A stretch of DNA of 16,456 nt from Candidatus Sungbacteria bacterium RIFCSPHIGHO2_01_FULL_50_25 (GTDB lineage Bacteria; Patescibacteriota; Minisyncoccia; Sungbacterales; HO2-52-23), in contig MHQD01000010.1 in assembly GCA_001822215.1 (NCBI GenBank), positions 1 through 16,456 on the forward strand, written 5' to 3'. A program made the position numbers and the translations under genes. Below, piece by piece: positions 1 through 4,526 of this stretch; position 1 is the first letter of the stretch, and each line of letters begins with the position of its first letter. The notes below the pieces were generated by a model that worked only from the letters and a program-made list of their open reading frames with translations, was not told the origin of the DNA and searched no databases.

Positions 1-243
1 TTTCCAAACGGAACTGCTCGGGCAAAACAGGATATCAACGTTCGAGGCAGAGGAATTTTTTTCGACCGTGAACCACCGTACCTCTATACCGTACGCGAGG
101 ACTGTATGATCGTTATCACGAGTCCGGGGATCGAAACGTATACCGGCCACGTCTTCTACGGCGCCTCATTTATCACCGTCGTCGACCTATCAGATAGAAA
201 CCAACAATTCATAGGATTCGCCATACGGAAATCCGCACAATGA
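1..243 (+). CDS. 3' end of a hypothetical protein (truncated by window edge)
   Basis: Frame 1 is open from the first base for 80 codons and ends at TGA 241-243. I do not recognise the family. The visible C-terminal part is mixed polar and beta-prone (for example YLYTVRED, MIVITSPGIETYTG, FITVVDLSD), with no membrane segment and no catalytic motif I can name. A strong hairpin with a T-run follows within a few bases, which supports this being the true 3' end of a gene on this strand. It converges on the MazG-like gene. The start and full length lie outside the window. Confidence 0.6.
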   Translation, partial: FPNGTARAKQDINVRGRGIFFDREPPYLYTVREDCMIVITSPGIETYTGHVFYGASFITVVDLSDRNQQFIGFAIRKSAQ

Positions 244-246
244 ATC

Positions 247-283
247 AAAAAACTCGACTGTCCTACAGCCGAGTTTCTTTTTT
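247..283. terminator. Bidirectional intrinsic terminator
   Basis: The arms AAACTCG (250-256) and CGAGTTT (270-276) pair perfectly. After one A.C mismatch the stem continues with CTGT/ACAG around a 3-nt loop. On the + strand it is followed by C and TTTTTT (278-283); on the minus strand by TTTTTT (complement of 247-252). It can therefore end both the + strand gene stopping at 243 and the minus strand gene whose stop codon (263-265) lies inside the hairpin. Confidence 0.85.
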
Positions 284-583
284 CCTATACCTATCCTTAT
301 CCCGCGACATCACCTTGTCGAACGTTTTTTGAATCGCTTTGTCGAGATCAATACCCTTGGAATTCGCAAAACACATGAGCGTATAGAGAATGTCGCCCAT
401 CTCTTCCTCGAGATCCTGCTCTTTTTCATCGTCCCGCTTCGGCTTATCGCCGTACAAGTGGTTCACAAGCCGCGCAAATTCGCCGGTTTCCTCCATAAGC
501 CGCGCCAAAATCGAAAGCGGAGACCAGTATTCCCATCCTTTCGCTTTAAACCATTTATCGAGGGTTTGTTGGTGTTGGTTCAT
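263..583 (-). CDS. MazG-like nucleotide pyrophosphohydrolase
   Basis: This 106-aa protein is about the length of a single-domain MazG-like (all-alpha NTP pyrophosphatase) protein such as Bacillus YpjD. The family metal-binding pattern EExxE...ExxD is intact: E31, E32 and E35 in EETGEFARLV, then E61 and D64 in EEEMGDILYTL. Members hydrolyse (d)NTPs to the monophosphate plus pyrophosphate and are thought to clear non-canonical or surplus nucleotides in the cytoplasm; the substrate cannot be read from sequence. The start is the ATG at 583. No Shine-Dalgarno (SD) sequence is evident, but a candidate promoter lies so close that the mRNA may be almost leaderless. The stop codon lies inside the shared terminator hairpin. 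It appears monocistronic. Confidence 0.9.
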   Translation of the reverse strand: MNQHQQTLDKWFKAKGWEYWSPLSILARLMEETGEFARLVNHLYGDKPKRDDEKEQDLEEEMGDILYTLMCFANSKGIDLDKAIQKTFDKVMSRDKDRYRKKETRL

Positions 584-591
584 ATTGAAAT

Positions 592-627
592 GTATTACTT
601 GTATGATGATTTTCTGACAAATGACAA
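592..627 (-). promoter_or_regulatory. Candidate promoter of the MazG-like gene
   Basis: Read on the minus strand, two TTGTCA boxes (5 of 6 to TTGACA) lie at 622-627 and 615-620. The second is 17 bp from TAATAC (592-597, weak -10); the first is 18 bp from TACAAG (598-603). Use of TAATAC would put transcription start only a few bases before the ATG at 583. The -10 matches are modest, so the exact boxes are uncertain. Confidence 0.35.
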
Positions 628-681
628 ACTATTTTGACTTTAACACGAAAGATTTACAACTATCTCTTAATCAACCCTTGT

Positions 682-1545
682 TTAAGTCAGGTAGTTTCTC
701 TTGAATAGATCATACCTGAATTGCTGAAGTTTCGGCCAACGACTCATATTCGCAACAGACCATATTGCGCGAAAGAACTCAAATTCTTTGAGATACTCTG
801 AAATTCTAGGCAGCCCATTTTTGATATAAAGGTCATCCATTTCTAAAAGGTATTGAGTTTTTTGCTCATCAGCAAAGTTGTACCCTTTATAGAATTCGTA
901 GTCCGTAGAGTCGGGAAAATATCCAATGTGAACAATATTCGTTATTAAATCATACCCTGCAAAACCCATAAATGCGCTTTCAAGATCAATTGCCCCTTTT
1001 GGATATAAATTGTGGGGGTTAAAGTCCCCATGGGTCATTACTGCAGGGAAAACTTCAATCTTCTCCGTGGCTCTATCAAAAACTTCTTGTATTTTATCGC
1101 CATACTCTTCCAATTCAAACTTTACCACATCTAAATGAATGCCCAATGGAAATGAATTAAGAGAGATTCTATCGATTTTTGTATTCAGTTGTGATTCTCC
1201 GAATTTCCTTGATATTTCGATAAATTGAGCAAAGTGTTCGTTTGAGATCCGACCTGCTTTCTTCATGTCTTCAGAAAAAAGCTGACCAAAGTGCTTTTCG
1301 CCTAGAGAAGATTCTATGTAATATGCCTTGTTATCAATAGTTCCCTCTTCTTTAATTTCAGAAATGGGTAGTCCGTATCCGAGCATTTGCTTATGCTGGT
1401 GCAGATTGTTTTCTATATTCTCCCTATCACCAATTCTTAAAAATTCGTTATAACCTTTGTAAACTGAAATTTTCTCAGTTCTTTGAGTAGTAACAAGAAT
1501 AAATTCTTTCCCTTGTAATTTAATGCTTTGCTCAGAGATCGGCAT
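682..1545 (-). CDS. Aminoglycoside/choline kinase-like phosphotransferase (APH family)
   Basis: This 287-aa protein has the protein-kinase-like fold signature of the APH/choline-kinase family. The Brenner-type catalytic motif HGDFNPHN is at residues 172-179 (catalytic D174, metal ligand N179). The DFG-equivalent motif AIDLESAF follows, with D187, then D199 in a GYDL segment. The N-lobe is divergent. Family members transfer phosphate from ATP to hydroxyls of small molecules (antibiotics, choline, sugars, homoserine); the substrate here is unknown, and calling it a resistance gene would go beyond the evidence. The coding sequence is visibly A+T-richer than every neighbour and is flanked downstream (1560-1690) by palindromic repeats and a tRNA, which suggests horizontal acquisition. 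Start is the ATG at 1545. Confidence 0.8.
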   Translation of the reverse strand: MPISEQSIKLQGKEFILVTTQRTEKISVYKGYNEFLRIGDRENIENNLHQHKQMLGYGLPISEIKEEGTIDNKAYYIESSLGEKHFGQLFSEDMKKAGRISNEHFAQFIEISRKFGESQLNTKIDRISLNSFPLGIHLDVVKFELEEYGDKIQEVFDRATEKIEVFPAVMTHGDFNPHNLYPKGAIDLESAFMGFAGYDLITNIVHIGYFPDSTDYEFYKGYNFADEQKTQYLLEMDDLYIKNGLPRISEYLKEFEFFRAIWSVANMSRWPKLQQFRYDLFKRNYLT

Positions 1546-1566
1546 CTATGAATTTTAAGTAGATAC

Positions 1567-1584
1567 CCACGGGCAAGCCCGTGG
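1567..1584. repeat. Short perfect palindrome (REP-like)
   Basis: CCACGGGC (1567-1574), AA, GCCCGTGG (1577-1584) is an 8-bp hairpin in the gap between the APH-like gene and tRNA-Ala. It is G+C-rich in an A+T-rich surround and has no T-run on either side, so it does not look like a terminator. It fits a dispersed palindromic repeat, but its copy number cannot be judged from this window. Confidence 0.55.
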
Positions 1585-1624
1585 AACTCTACGATAATAT
1601 TAGATAATATGGCCTATAGAATAA

Positions 1625-1649
1625 TTCGACAAGCTCACCACGAGTCGAA
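1625..1649. repeat. Imperfect palindromic repeat (TTCGACAAGCTCA type)
   Basis: TTCGAC (1625-1630) and GTCGAA (1644-1649) are inverted around AAGCTCACCACGA. A related core, TTCGGCAAGCTCA, occurs again inside the cobalamin riboswitch at 5268-5280, so at least two copies of this sequence family are in the window. The segment also resembles a tRNA T-arm when read on the minus strand (GGGAGTTCGACTC), but no tRNA can be folded from it. Confidence 0.55.
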
Positions 1650-1665
1650 CTCCCGCCTCCACAAC

Positions 1666-1782
1666 TTATCCCGACACTATAGCATTAGTGGACCTAGGGA
1701 GAATCGAACTCCCGTCTCAGCAATGCGAATGCCGTGTACTACCACTGTACTATAGGCCCGAAGGTCTATAGTGTCGGGATAA
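1666..1782. repeat. Perfect 17-bp inverted repeat bracketing tRNA-Ala
   Basis: TTATCCCGACACTATAG at 1666-1682 is the exact reverse complement of the 17 bases at 1766-1782. The pair brackets tRNA-Ala almost symmetrically: 6 nt separate each arm from the tRNA ends. In a transcript the arms could form a long stem closing off the tRNA, a possible RNase III-type precursor. As DNA they could be ends of a small cassette. Both readings are inference; the repeat itself is exact. Confidence 0.85.
1689..1759 (-). tRNA. tRNA-Ala (anticodon CGC)
   Basis: The reverse strand folds as a full cloverleaf. The acceptor is GGGCCTA/TAGGTCC with the G3.T70 pair that alanyl-tRNA synthetase requires. The D-arm is GTAC-AGTGGTA-GTAC and the anticodon stem is CGGCA/TGCTG with loop TTCGCAT (anticodon CGC, codon GCG). 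The T-arm is GGGAG-TTCGATT-CTCCC and the discriminator is A73. No CCA is encoded (CTA follows), so the CCA-adding enzyme is needed. It lies downstream of the ATL gene on the same strand and may be read through from the tRNA-Pro promoter. Confidence 0.95.
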
Positions 1783-1798
1783 AACGCGAATGTGTCCT

Positions 1799-2134
1799 TT
1801 ATCTTCTATACGGTCGCCAGAGATATTTTTGAAGGTCCACGAAATAATTTCCGTCGACTTCTTTTACTTCAACGTTTTCTTCGCGTAACAGTTTTACTTG
1901 AAGCGACTTTGGCGCGCGGAGGTTCTCGATGGAAATCATTCCTTGCGAATTGATAACTCTCTGCCACGGGATATTGTGATAATCCGGAAGCGCGCGAAGC
2001 GCCCAGCCAATTGCTTGGGCCGCGCGGGGCGTTGAAACAATCGTCGCAACCTGCTGATATGTCGCGACTTTTCCCGCCGGAATTTTTTTTACCACTTCGT
2101 ATACTTTGCTATAAAAGTTCGACTCTTTTTTCAT
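1799..2134 (-). CDS. Alkyltransferase-like (ATL) protein
   Basis: This 111-aa protein matches the C-terminal DNA-binding domain of O6-alkylguanine-DNA alkyltransferases (GKVATYQQVA at 21-30, PRAAQAIGWAL at 36-46). The PCHRV active site is replaced by PWQRV at 56-60: W57 stands where the alkyl-accepting Cys should be. That substitution defines ATL proteins (S. pombe Atl1, E. coli YbaZ). These bind and flip O6-alkylguanine without repairing it and hand the lesion to nucleotide excision repair. The ending YLWRPYRR resembles the YMWKP tail of Atl1. At the position of the Atl1 Arg finger (YARQVG) this protein has Q40. The ATG at 2134 is 2 nt after the CCA of tRNA-Pro, leaving no room for a separate ribosome binding site. 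Confidence 0.9.
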   Translation of the reverse strand: MKKESNFYSKVYEVVKKIPAGKVATYQQVATIVSTPRAAQAIGWALRALPDYHNIPWQRVINSQGMISIENLRAPKSLQVKLLREENVEVKEVDGNYFVDLQKYLWRPYRR

Positions 2135-2136
2135 AC

Positions 2137-2210
2137 TGGTCGGGCCGCTGGGAATCGAACCCAGACTACGGAGTCCCGAACCCCGCGTACTACCACTATA
2201 CTACGGCCCG
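2137..2210 (-). tRNA. tRNA-Pro (anticodon CGG), CCA encoded
   Basis: The reverse strand gives acceptor CGGGCCG/CGGCCCG with the C1-G72 pair and A73 typical of bacterial tRNA-Pro. The anticodon stem is CGGGG/CTCCG with loop TTCGGGA (anticodon CGG, codon CCG), and the T-arm is CTGGG-TTCGATT-CCCAG. The 3' CCA is genomically encoded at 2137-2139, unlike the other three tRNAs here. A good promoter lies 15 bp upstream, and the ATL start codon follows 2 nt after the CCA. Confidence 0.95.
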
Positions 2211-2224
2211 AGAAAATCCTTTCA

Positions 2225-2253
2225 GTTATACATTAAAAAATGAAAAAAATCAA
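2225..2253 (-). promoter_or_regulatory. Sigma70-type promoter of tRNA-Pro (and ATL)
   Basis: Read on the minus strand: TTGATT (2248-2253), a 17-bp T-rich spacer, TATAAC (2225-2230). Predicted start is near 2218, about 8 nt before the mature tRNA 5' end at 2210. Hexamers and spacing are close to consensus. The 46-bp dyad at 2263-2308 lies 9 bp beyond the -35 box, where an activator or repressor could bind. Confidence 0.75.
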
Positions 2254-2262
2254 TCATAACGC

Positions 2263-2308
2263 CAATGTTAACATTCTCCATACGATCGTATGAGATTTGT
2301 TAACATTG
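2263..2308. promoter_or_regulatory. Nested coaxial dyad (two palindromes sharing one centre)
   Basis: Outer arms CAATGTTAACA (2263-2273) and TGTTAACATTG (2298-2308) are perfect 11-bp inverted repeats. The centre CATACGATCGTATG (2279-2292) is a perfect 14-bp palindrome. Both share the same symmetry axis (2285.5), with 5-nt unpaired stretches between. Each outer arm carries GTTAAC. No T-run adjoins the stem. It sits between the end of the cca fragment and the tRNA-Pro promoter, so a protein-binding operator or a non-canonical terminator are the main options. Confidence 0.7.
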
Positions 2309-2329
2309 ACTTTTGCTGAAAAAAAGAAC

Positions 2330-3373
2330 CTATTTCACCCAATACTTTGATTTTATTTTTGAAACACGCTCGTCTTCTGCAAGTTCAACCTTTTCCTCGG
2401 CTTCAGAAGCGATTTTTTTGAGTTCCTCCGATGAAAGCCCTCCGAGCTCTTTCACACGCTCTCCAAGATACTCTGAATTATTTTTCTCCGGCTCGTCAAT
2501 CGCTTCCTGCATCAAGACCTCAATAATCTGTCCAATTTTCGGCCCGGGTTCAATCCCTAAAATCCGCATAATATCATCCCCGCGGATTTTGAGCATTTTC
2601 GGGGTCGGCGCTTCCTCCTCGCGCAAAATTTTCTCAACACGGAACTGGAAATGACGCAACCGATAGGGGACCGCTTTCGGAACCCCCATGCCCATTCGGT
2701 CGCAAATCCGCAATTTCACCAAATCCGCCATATTTTCCGGTCCAACGTTTCTGATAAGGCGCCGAACGGAAGAATCCGTAACACCTTCATCGGGATCGTA
2801 TTTAAACAAATGCCAGCGAATCAAAATTGTGGCTTTTTTTACGAAGTCAGACGGAAAATGAAGGCGCGTCAAAATTTCTGCCGCCATTTTTGATCCGATC
2901 ATATCGTGCCCGTAAAACGTCCATTCGTCATTTTTCATTGGACCTTTGGCGCGCGGCTTCCCGATGTCGTGCATGAGCGCGATAAGGCGGACTTCCGGAG
3001 TAAATCCTGTTTTTGCGCCATACTCGAGCGCTTTCAAATTATGCTCCCAAATTGTAAAAATCTTCGGCCGGTTCGTAACGCCGATTCCTTCACGAAGCTC
3101 GGGAACAATATGTGCGAGGAGCCCTGTTTCTTCTAAAAGCTCGATTCCCTCGCGCGCACGCGGGGAAGCGATAATTTTCATGAATTCATCACGAATTCTT
3201 TCCTTTGCGATAAAAGCCAAATTTCCGGAAAGTTTTTTAATCGCCACAAAGGTGTTTTTCTCTATTTCAAAACAAAGCTCGGTTGCAAGACGCACCCCGC
3301 GCATCATGCGAAGCGCGTCTTCTTCGAACCGCTCAACTGGATTCCCGACCGCACGAATCATTTTTTTCTTCAA
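2330..3373 (-). CDS. cca: CCA-adding enzyme, C-terminal fragment (neck, body, HD domain)
   Basis: This is the downstream part of a tRNA nucleotidyltransferase (class II poly(A) polymerase family), which builds or repairs the 3' CCA of tRNAs. Motif D, EDALR, is at 18-22 in RFEEDALRMMRGVR. The neck/body domain follows, then an HD domain with H111, H135-D136 (LMHDIGKP), H156 and H188. The tail (about 300-347) is charged. Homology starts before the usable start codon: upstream in the same frame (from 3403) it reads LIDPFDGQADLKKK, the canonical continuation of the catalytic head. The gene is therefore one gene broken by a frameshift at the heptamer array. Starts available to this piece are TTG 3373 or ATG 3361, neither with a clear SD. 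It lacks nucleotidyltransferase motifs A-C, so it cannot be active alone. Confidence 0.85.
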   Translation of the reverse strand: MKKKMIRAVGNPVERFEEDALRMMRGVRLATELCFEIEKNTFVAIKKLSGNLAFIAKERIRDEFMKIIASPRAREGIELLEETGLLAHIVPELREGIGVTNRPKIFTIWEHNLKALEYGAKTGFTPEVRLIALMHDIGKPRAKGPMKNDEWTFYGHDMIGSKMAAEILTRLHFPSDFVKKATILIRWHLFKYDPDEGVTDSSVRRLIRNVGPENMADLVKLRICDRMGMGVPKAVPYRLRHFQFRVEKILREEEAPTPKMLKIRGDDIMRILGIEPGPKIGQIIEVLMQEAIDEPEKNNSEYLGERVKELGGLSSEELKKIASEAEEKVELAEDERVSKIKSKYWVK

Positions 3374-3399
3374 GTCAGCTTGCCCATCGAATGGATCGA

Positions 3400-3858
3400 T
3401 TAATTTTGGAAATTGAGAATTGGAAATTGGAAATTGGAAATTGGAAATTCCAGCGCGATTGCGTTCATGGTGAAATCGCGTCTGGCTAAATCTTCTTCAA
3501 GCGTTTTCGCATATCGAATTTCGTCGGGATGTCTCCGGTCACTATATTTCCCTTCTTCACGAAACGTCGTTACCTCGATTTCTTTGAGCGCCGGATCATC
3601 CGATTCGGTTTTTACCGTAACCGTAAGAAATTTGTTTTCATAAAAACTTTCCGGAAATAGGTTTTGTATTTCTTCCGGTTTCGCGCTCGTTGTCACATCC
3701 CAGTCCTTTGGCTTTTCTCCACGCAGTAAATCTCTCACGCATCCGCCGACGGCGTATGCCTCAAAACCGGCGTCCGCGAGACGCCGTATAATATTTTCTA
3801 CTTCTTTGGGAATTGAAAAATCTTTCGCGCGCATAGTGCAAATATACGTGAAATCCAT
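3400..3858 (-). CDS. cca: CCA-adding enzyme, N-terminal catalytic head (frameshifted)
   Basis: This fragment carries the nucleotidyltransferase head: GGCVRDLLRG (38-47), the catalytic DWD (D52, D54, two-metal site) and RRDFTMNAIA (126-135). After residue 136 the family sequence is replaced by EFPISNFQFPILNFQN, the translation of the heptamer array, and the frame ends at TAA 3402-3400. The rest of the enzyme continues in another frame from 3403. Four or seven repeat units instead of six would rejoin the frames; one unit would give the canonical family spacing. Start may be ATG 3858 or ATG 3834; the second begins MRAKDFSIPKEV, nearer the usual family start. The coding start overlaps the divergent tRNA-Arg promoter. 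It may be a pseudogene, a phase-variable gene or an assembly error. Confidence 0.85.
   Translation of the reverse strand: MDFTYICTMRAKDFSIPKEVENIIRRLADAGFEAYAVGGCVRDLLRGEKPKDWDVTTSAKPEEIQNLFPESFYENKFLTVTVKTESDDPALKEIEVTTFREEGKYSDRRHPDEIRYAKTLEEDLARRDFTMNAIALEFPISNFQFPILNFQN
3408..3449. repeat. Heptanucleotide tandem repeat, 6 units of GGAAATT
   Basis: Units are at 3408-3414, 3415-3421 (variant GAGAATT), 3422-3428, 3429-3435, 3436-3442 and 3443-3449. The array is open in all three frames read on the minus strand. Because the unit is 7 nt, each gain or loss of a copy shifts the reading frame by one. It lies inside the cca coding region between motif C and the LIDPF motif, and is the direct cause of the split. 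Confidence 0.95.
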
Positions 3859-3886
3859 TGATTTTTCAATTATTTTATGCTATTAT
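3858..3886 (+). promoter_or_regulatory. Sigma70-type promoter of tRNA-Arg
   Basis: TTGATT (3858-3863), 17-bp spacer, TATTAT (3881-3886). Predicted start is about 3893, 4 nt before the mature tRNA. The same -35 hexamer and spacing are used for tRNA-Pro. The -35 overlaps the first possible start codon of the divergent cca gene. Confidence 0.7.
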
Positions 3887-3896
3887 GTATAAAATT

Positions 3897-3970
3897 GCGC
3901 CCATAGCTCAATTGGATAGAGTACATGCCTTCGAAGCATGGGGTTCCAGGTTCGAGTCCTGGTGGGCGCG
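3897..3970 (+). tRNA. tRNA-Arg (anticodon TCG)
   Basis: Acceptor GCGCCCA/TGGGCGC, D-arm GCTC...GAGT, anticodon stem CATGC/GCATG with loop CTTCGAA (anticodon TCG, CGN codons), T-arm CCAGG-TTCGAGT-CCTGG, discriminator G73. No CCA is encoded. The EF-Tu-like gene follows 52 nt downstream and may be co-transcribed. Confidence 0.95.
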
Positions 3971-4022
3971 ACGACCGCTTTTTGCGGCATAAAGGTCGAG
4001 AACATATTCGACCAGACATAAT

Positions 4023-4277
4023 ATGGAGGAAAAAGAAATAGGAAAAGTCATTCACTACTTCGACAAGGCCGGGGTTGCGGTTGTCCGGCTTTCCGGCGCG
4101 TTGAAAACCGGGGATACGATAAAATTCAAGCGGACAGACGACGAATTCACCCAAACCGTTTCTTCAATGCAGGTTGACCATGTAGCAGTCGCATCCGGAA
4201 AATCGGGAGATGAAGTTGCAATAAAAGTCTCCCAGAAAACAAAAGAGGGCGTCCACGTCTATAAAGTCGAGGAGTAA
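4023..4277 (+). CDS. EF-Tu domain-2-like small beta-barrel protein
   Basis: This 84-aa protein resembles domain 2 of translational GTPases (the EF-Tu/IF-2 OB-like barrel). Segments GKVIHYFDKAGVAVVRL, GALKTGDTIKF and GDEVAIKV match strand and turn positions of that domain, but there is no GTPase domain. Stand-alone proteins of this kind are annotated as translation elongation factor-like proteins; their function is not established. The ATG at 4023 has no SD sequence. Two small hairpins precede it: CCGC-TTTTT-GCGG (3975-3987) and GGTCGA...TCGACC (3994-4013). Its position between two tRNA genes suits a translation- or tRNA-linked role, but that is only context. Confidence 0.75.
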   Translation: MEEKEIGKVIHYFDKAGVAVVRLSGALKTGDTIKFKRTDDEFTQTVSSMQVDHVAVASGKSGDEVAIKVSQKTKEGVHVYKVEE

Positions 4278-4300
4278 TTCCAATCGGATAAAAAGAAACA

Positions 4301-4320
4301 GGATGGAATACATTCCATCC
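4301..4320. repeat. Hairpin downstream of the EF-Tu-like gene
   Basis: GGATGGAAT (4301-4309) and ATTCCATCC (4312-4320) are perfect 9-bp arms around AC, 24 nt after the stop codon at 4277. There is no T-run on the + strand, so termination is possible but not typical. The hairpin could instead be a 3' mRNA stabiliser or one more palindromic repeat. Confidence 0.5.
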
Positions 4321-4335
4321 CCTCTATAAATTTGT

Positions 4336-4357
4336 CCGCCCGTAGCTCAGTGGTAGA
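4336..4357 (+). pseudogene. tRNA 5' fragment (acceptor strand plus D-arm only)
   Basis: CCGCCCG-TA-GCTCAGTGGTAGA has the exact layout of tRNA positions 1-22: a 7-nt acceptor strand, T8 A9 and a D-arm with the invariant GG. It is then replaced by a 16-bp palindrome at 4358. No matching anticodon arm, T-arm or complementary acceptor strand follows before tRNA-Lys at 4403. It reads as a tRNA gene truncated by, or recombined at, the palindromic repeat. Confidence 0.7.
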
Positions 4358-4373
4358 TCCGCCAGCTGGCGGA
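4358..4373. repeat. Perfect 16-bp palindrome TCCGCCAGCTGGCGGA
   Basis: The palindrome is exact and abuts the tRNA 5' fragment. Its half-site TCCGCC also occurs at 4335-4340 in the tRNA fragment, so microhomology may have guided the junction. It is not a terminator (no T-run). It resembles short palindromic intergenic repeats that I associate with Patescibacteria genomes, but copy number needs the full genome. Confidence 0.75.
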
Positions 4374-4402
4374 CTCTCGAGCAAACGGTAAAATTAAAAC
4401 AA

Positions 4403-4473
4403 CCCCCTATAGCTTAATGGTAGAGCTGCGGACTCTTAATCCGTAGACCTAGGTTCGATTCCTAGTGGGGGGA
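4403..4473 (+). tRNA. tRNA-Lys (anticodon CTT)
   Basis: Acceptor CCCCCTA/TGGGGGG (one T.G wobble), D-arm GCTTAATGGTAGAGC, anticodon stem GCGGA/TCCGT with loop CTCTTAA (anticodon CTT, codon AAG), T-arm CTAGG-TTCGATT-CCTAG, discriminator A73. No CCA is encoded. A C1-G72 first pair is unusual for tRNA-Lys, which normally has G1-C72. TAAAAT at 4389-4394 may act as a -10, but no good -35 is seen. Confidence 0.9.
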
Positions 4474-4493
4474 ATTAAAAAACTCATCATTTT

Positions 4494-4524
4494 AAAAACA
4501 AAAACCGCAGGGCGAACCATGCGG
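4494..4524 (-). terminator. Intrinsic terminator of the P-loop protein gene
   Basis: On the minus strand CCGCA/TGCGG plus an inner GG/CC close a TTCG tetraloop (complement of 4505-4524), followed by TTTTTGTTTTT (complement of 4494-4504). It begins 2 nt after the stop codon of the gene at 4527-5099. Confidence 0.85.
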
Positions 4525-4526
4525 AT

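Noticed and set aside
1640..1665. Second tRNA suggested by a T-arm-like segment (minus strand GGGAGTTCGACTC)
   Set aside because: No acceptor, D-arm or anticodon arm can be paired around it; it is better explained as a palindromic repeat.
2263..2308. Replication-terminus dif site or ordinary intrinsic terminator
   Set aside because: The sequence does not resemble the 28-bp dif consensus, and neither flank has an adjacent T-run. A terminator role is not excluded but is not supported.
2313..3416. Plus-strand ORFs opposite the cca fragments
   Set aside because: Shadows of a conserved gene on the other strand with low-complexity Ser/Phe-rich translations.
3408..3449. CRISPR or minisatellite array
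   Set aside because: The units are contiguous heptamers without spacers; it is a simple tandem repeat, and no cas gene is present.
3870..4154. Minus-strand ORF of 94 aa opposite tRNA-Arg
   Set aside because: It is the antisense of tRNA-Arg (the typical spurious PPGLEPGTPCFEG-like translation) and of the EF-Tu-like gene.
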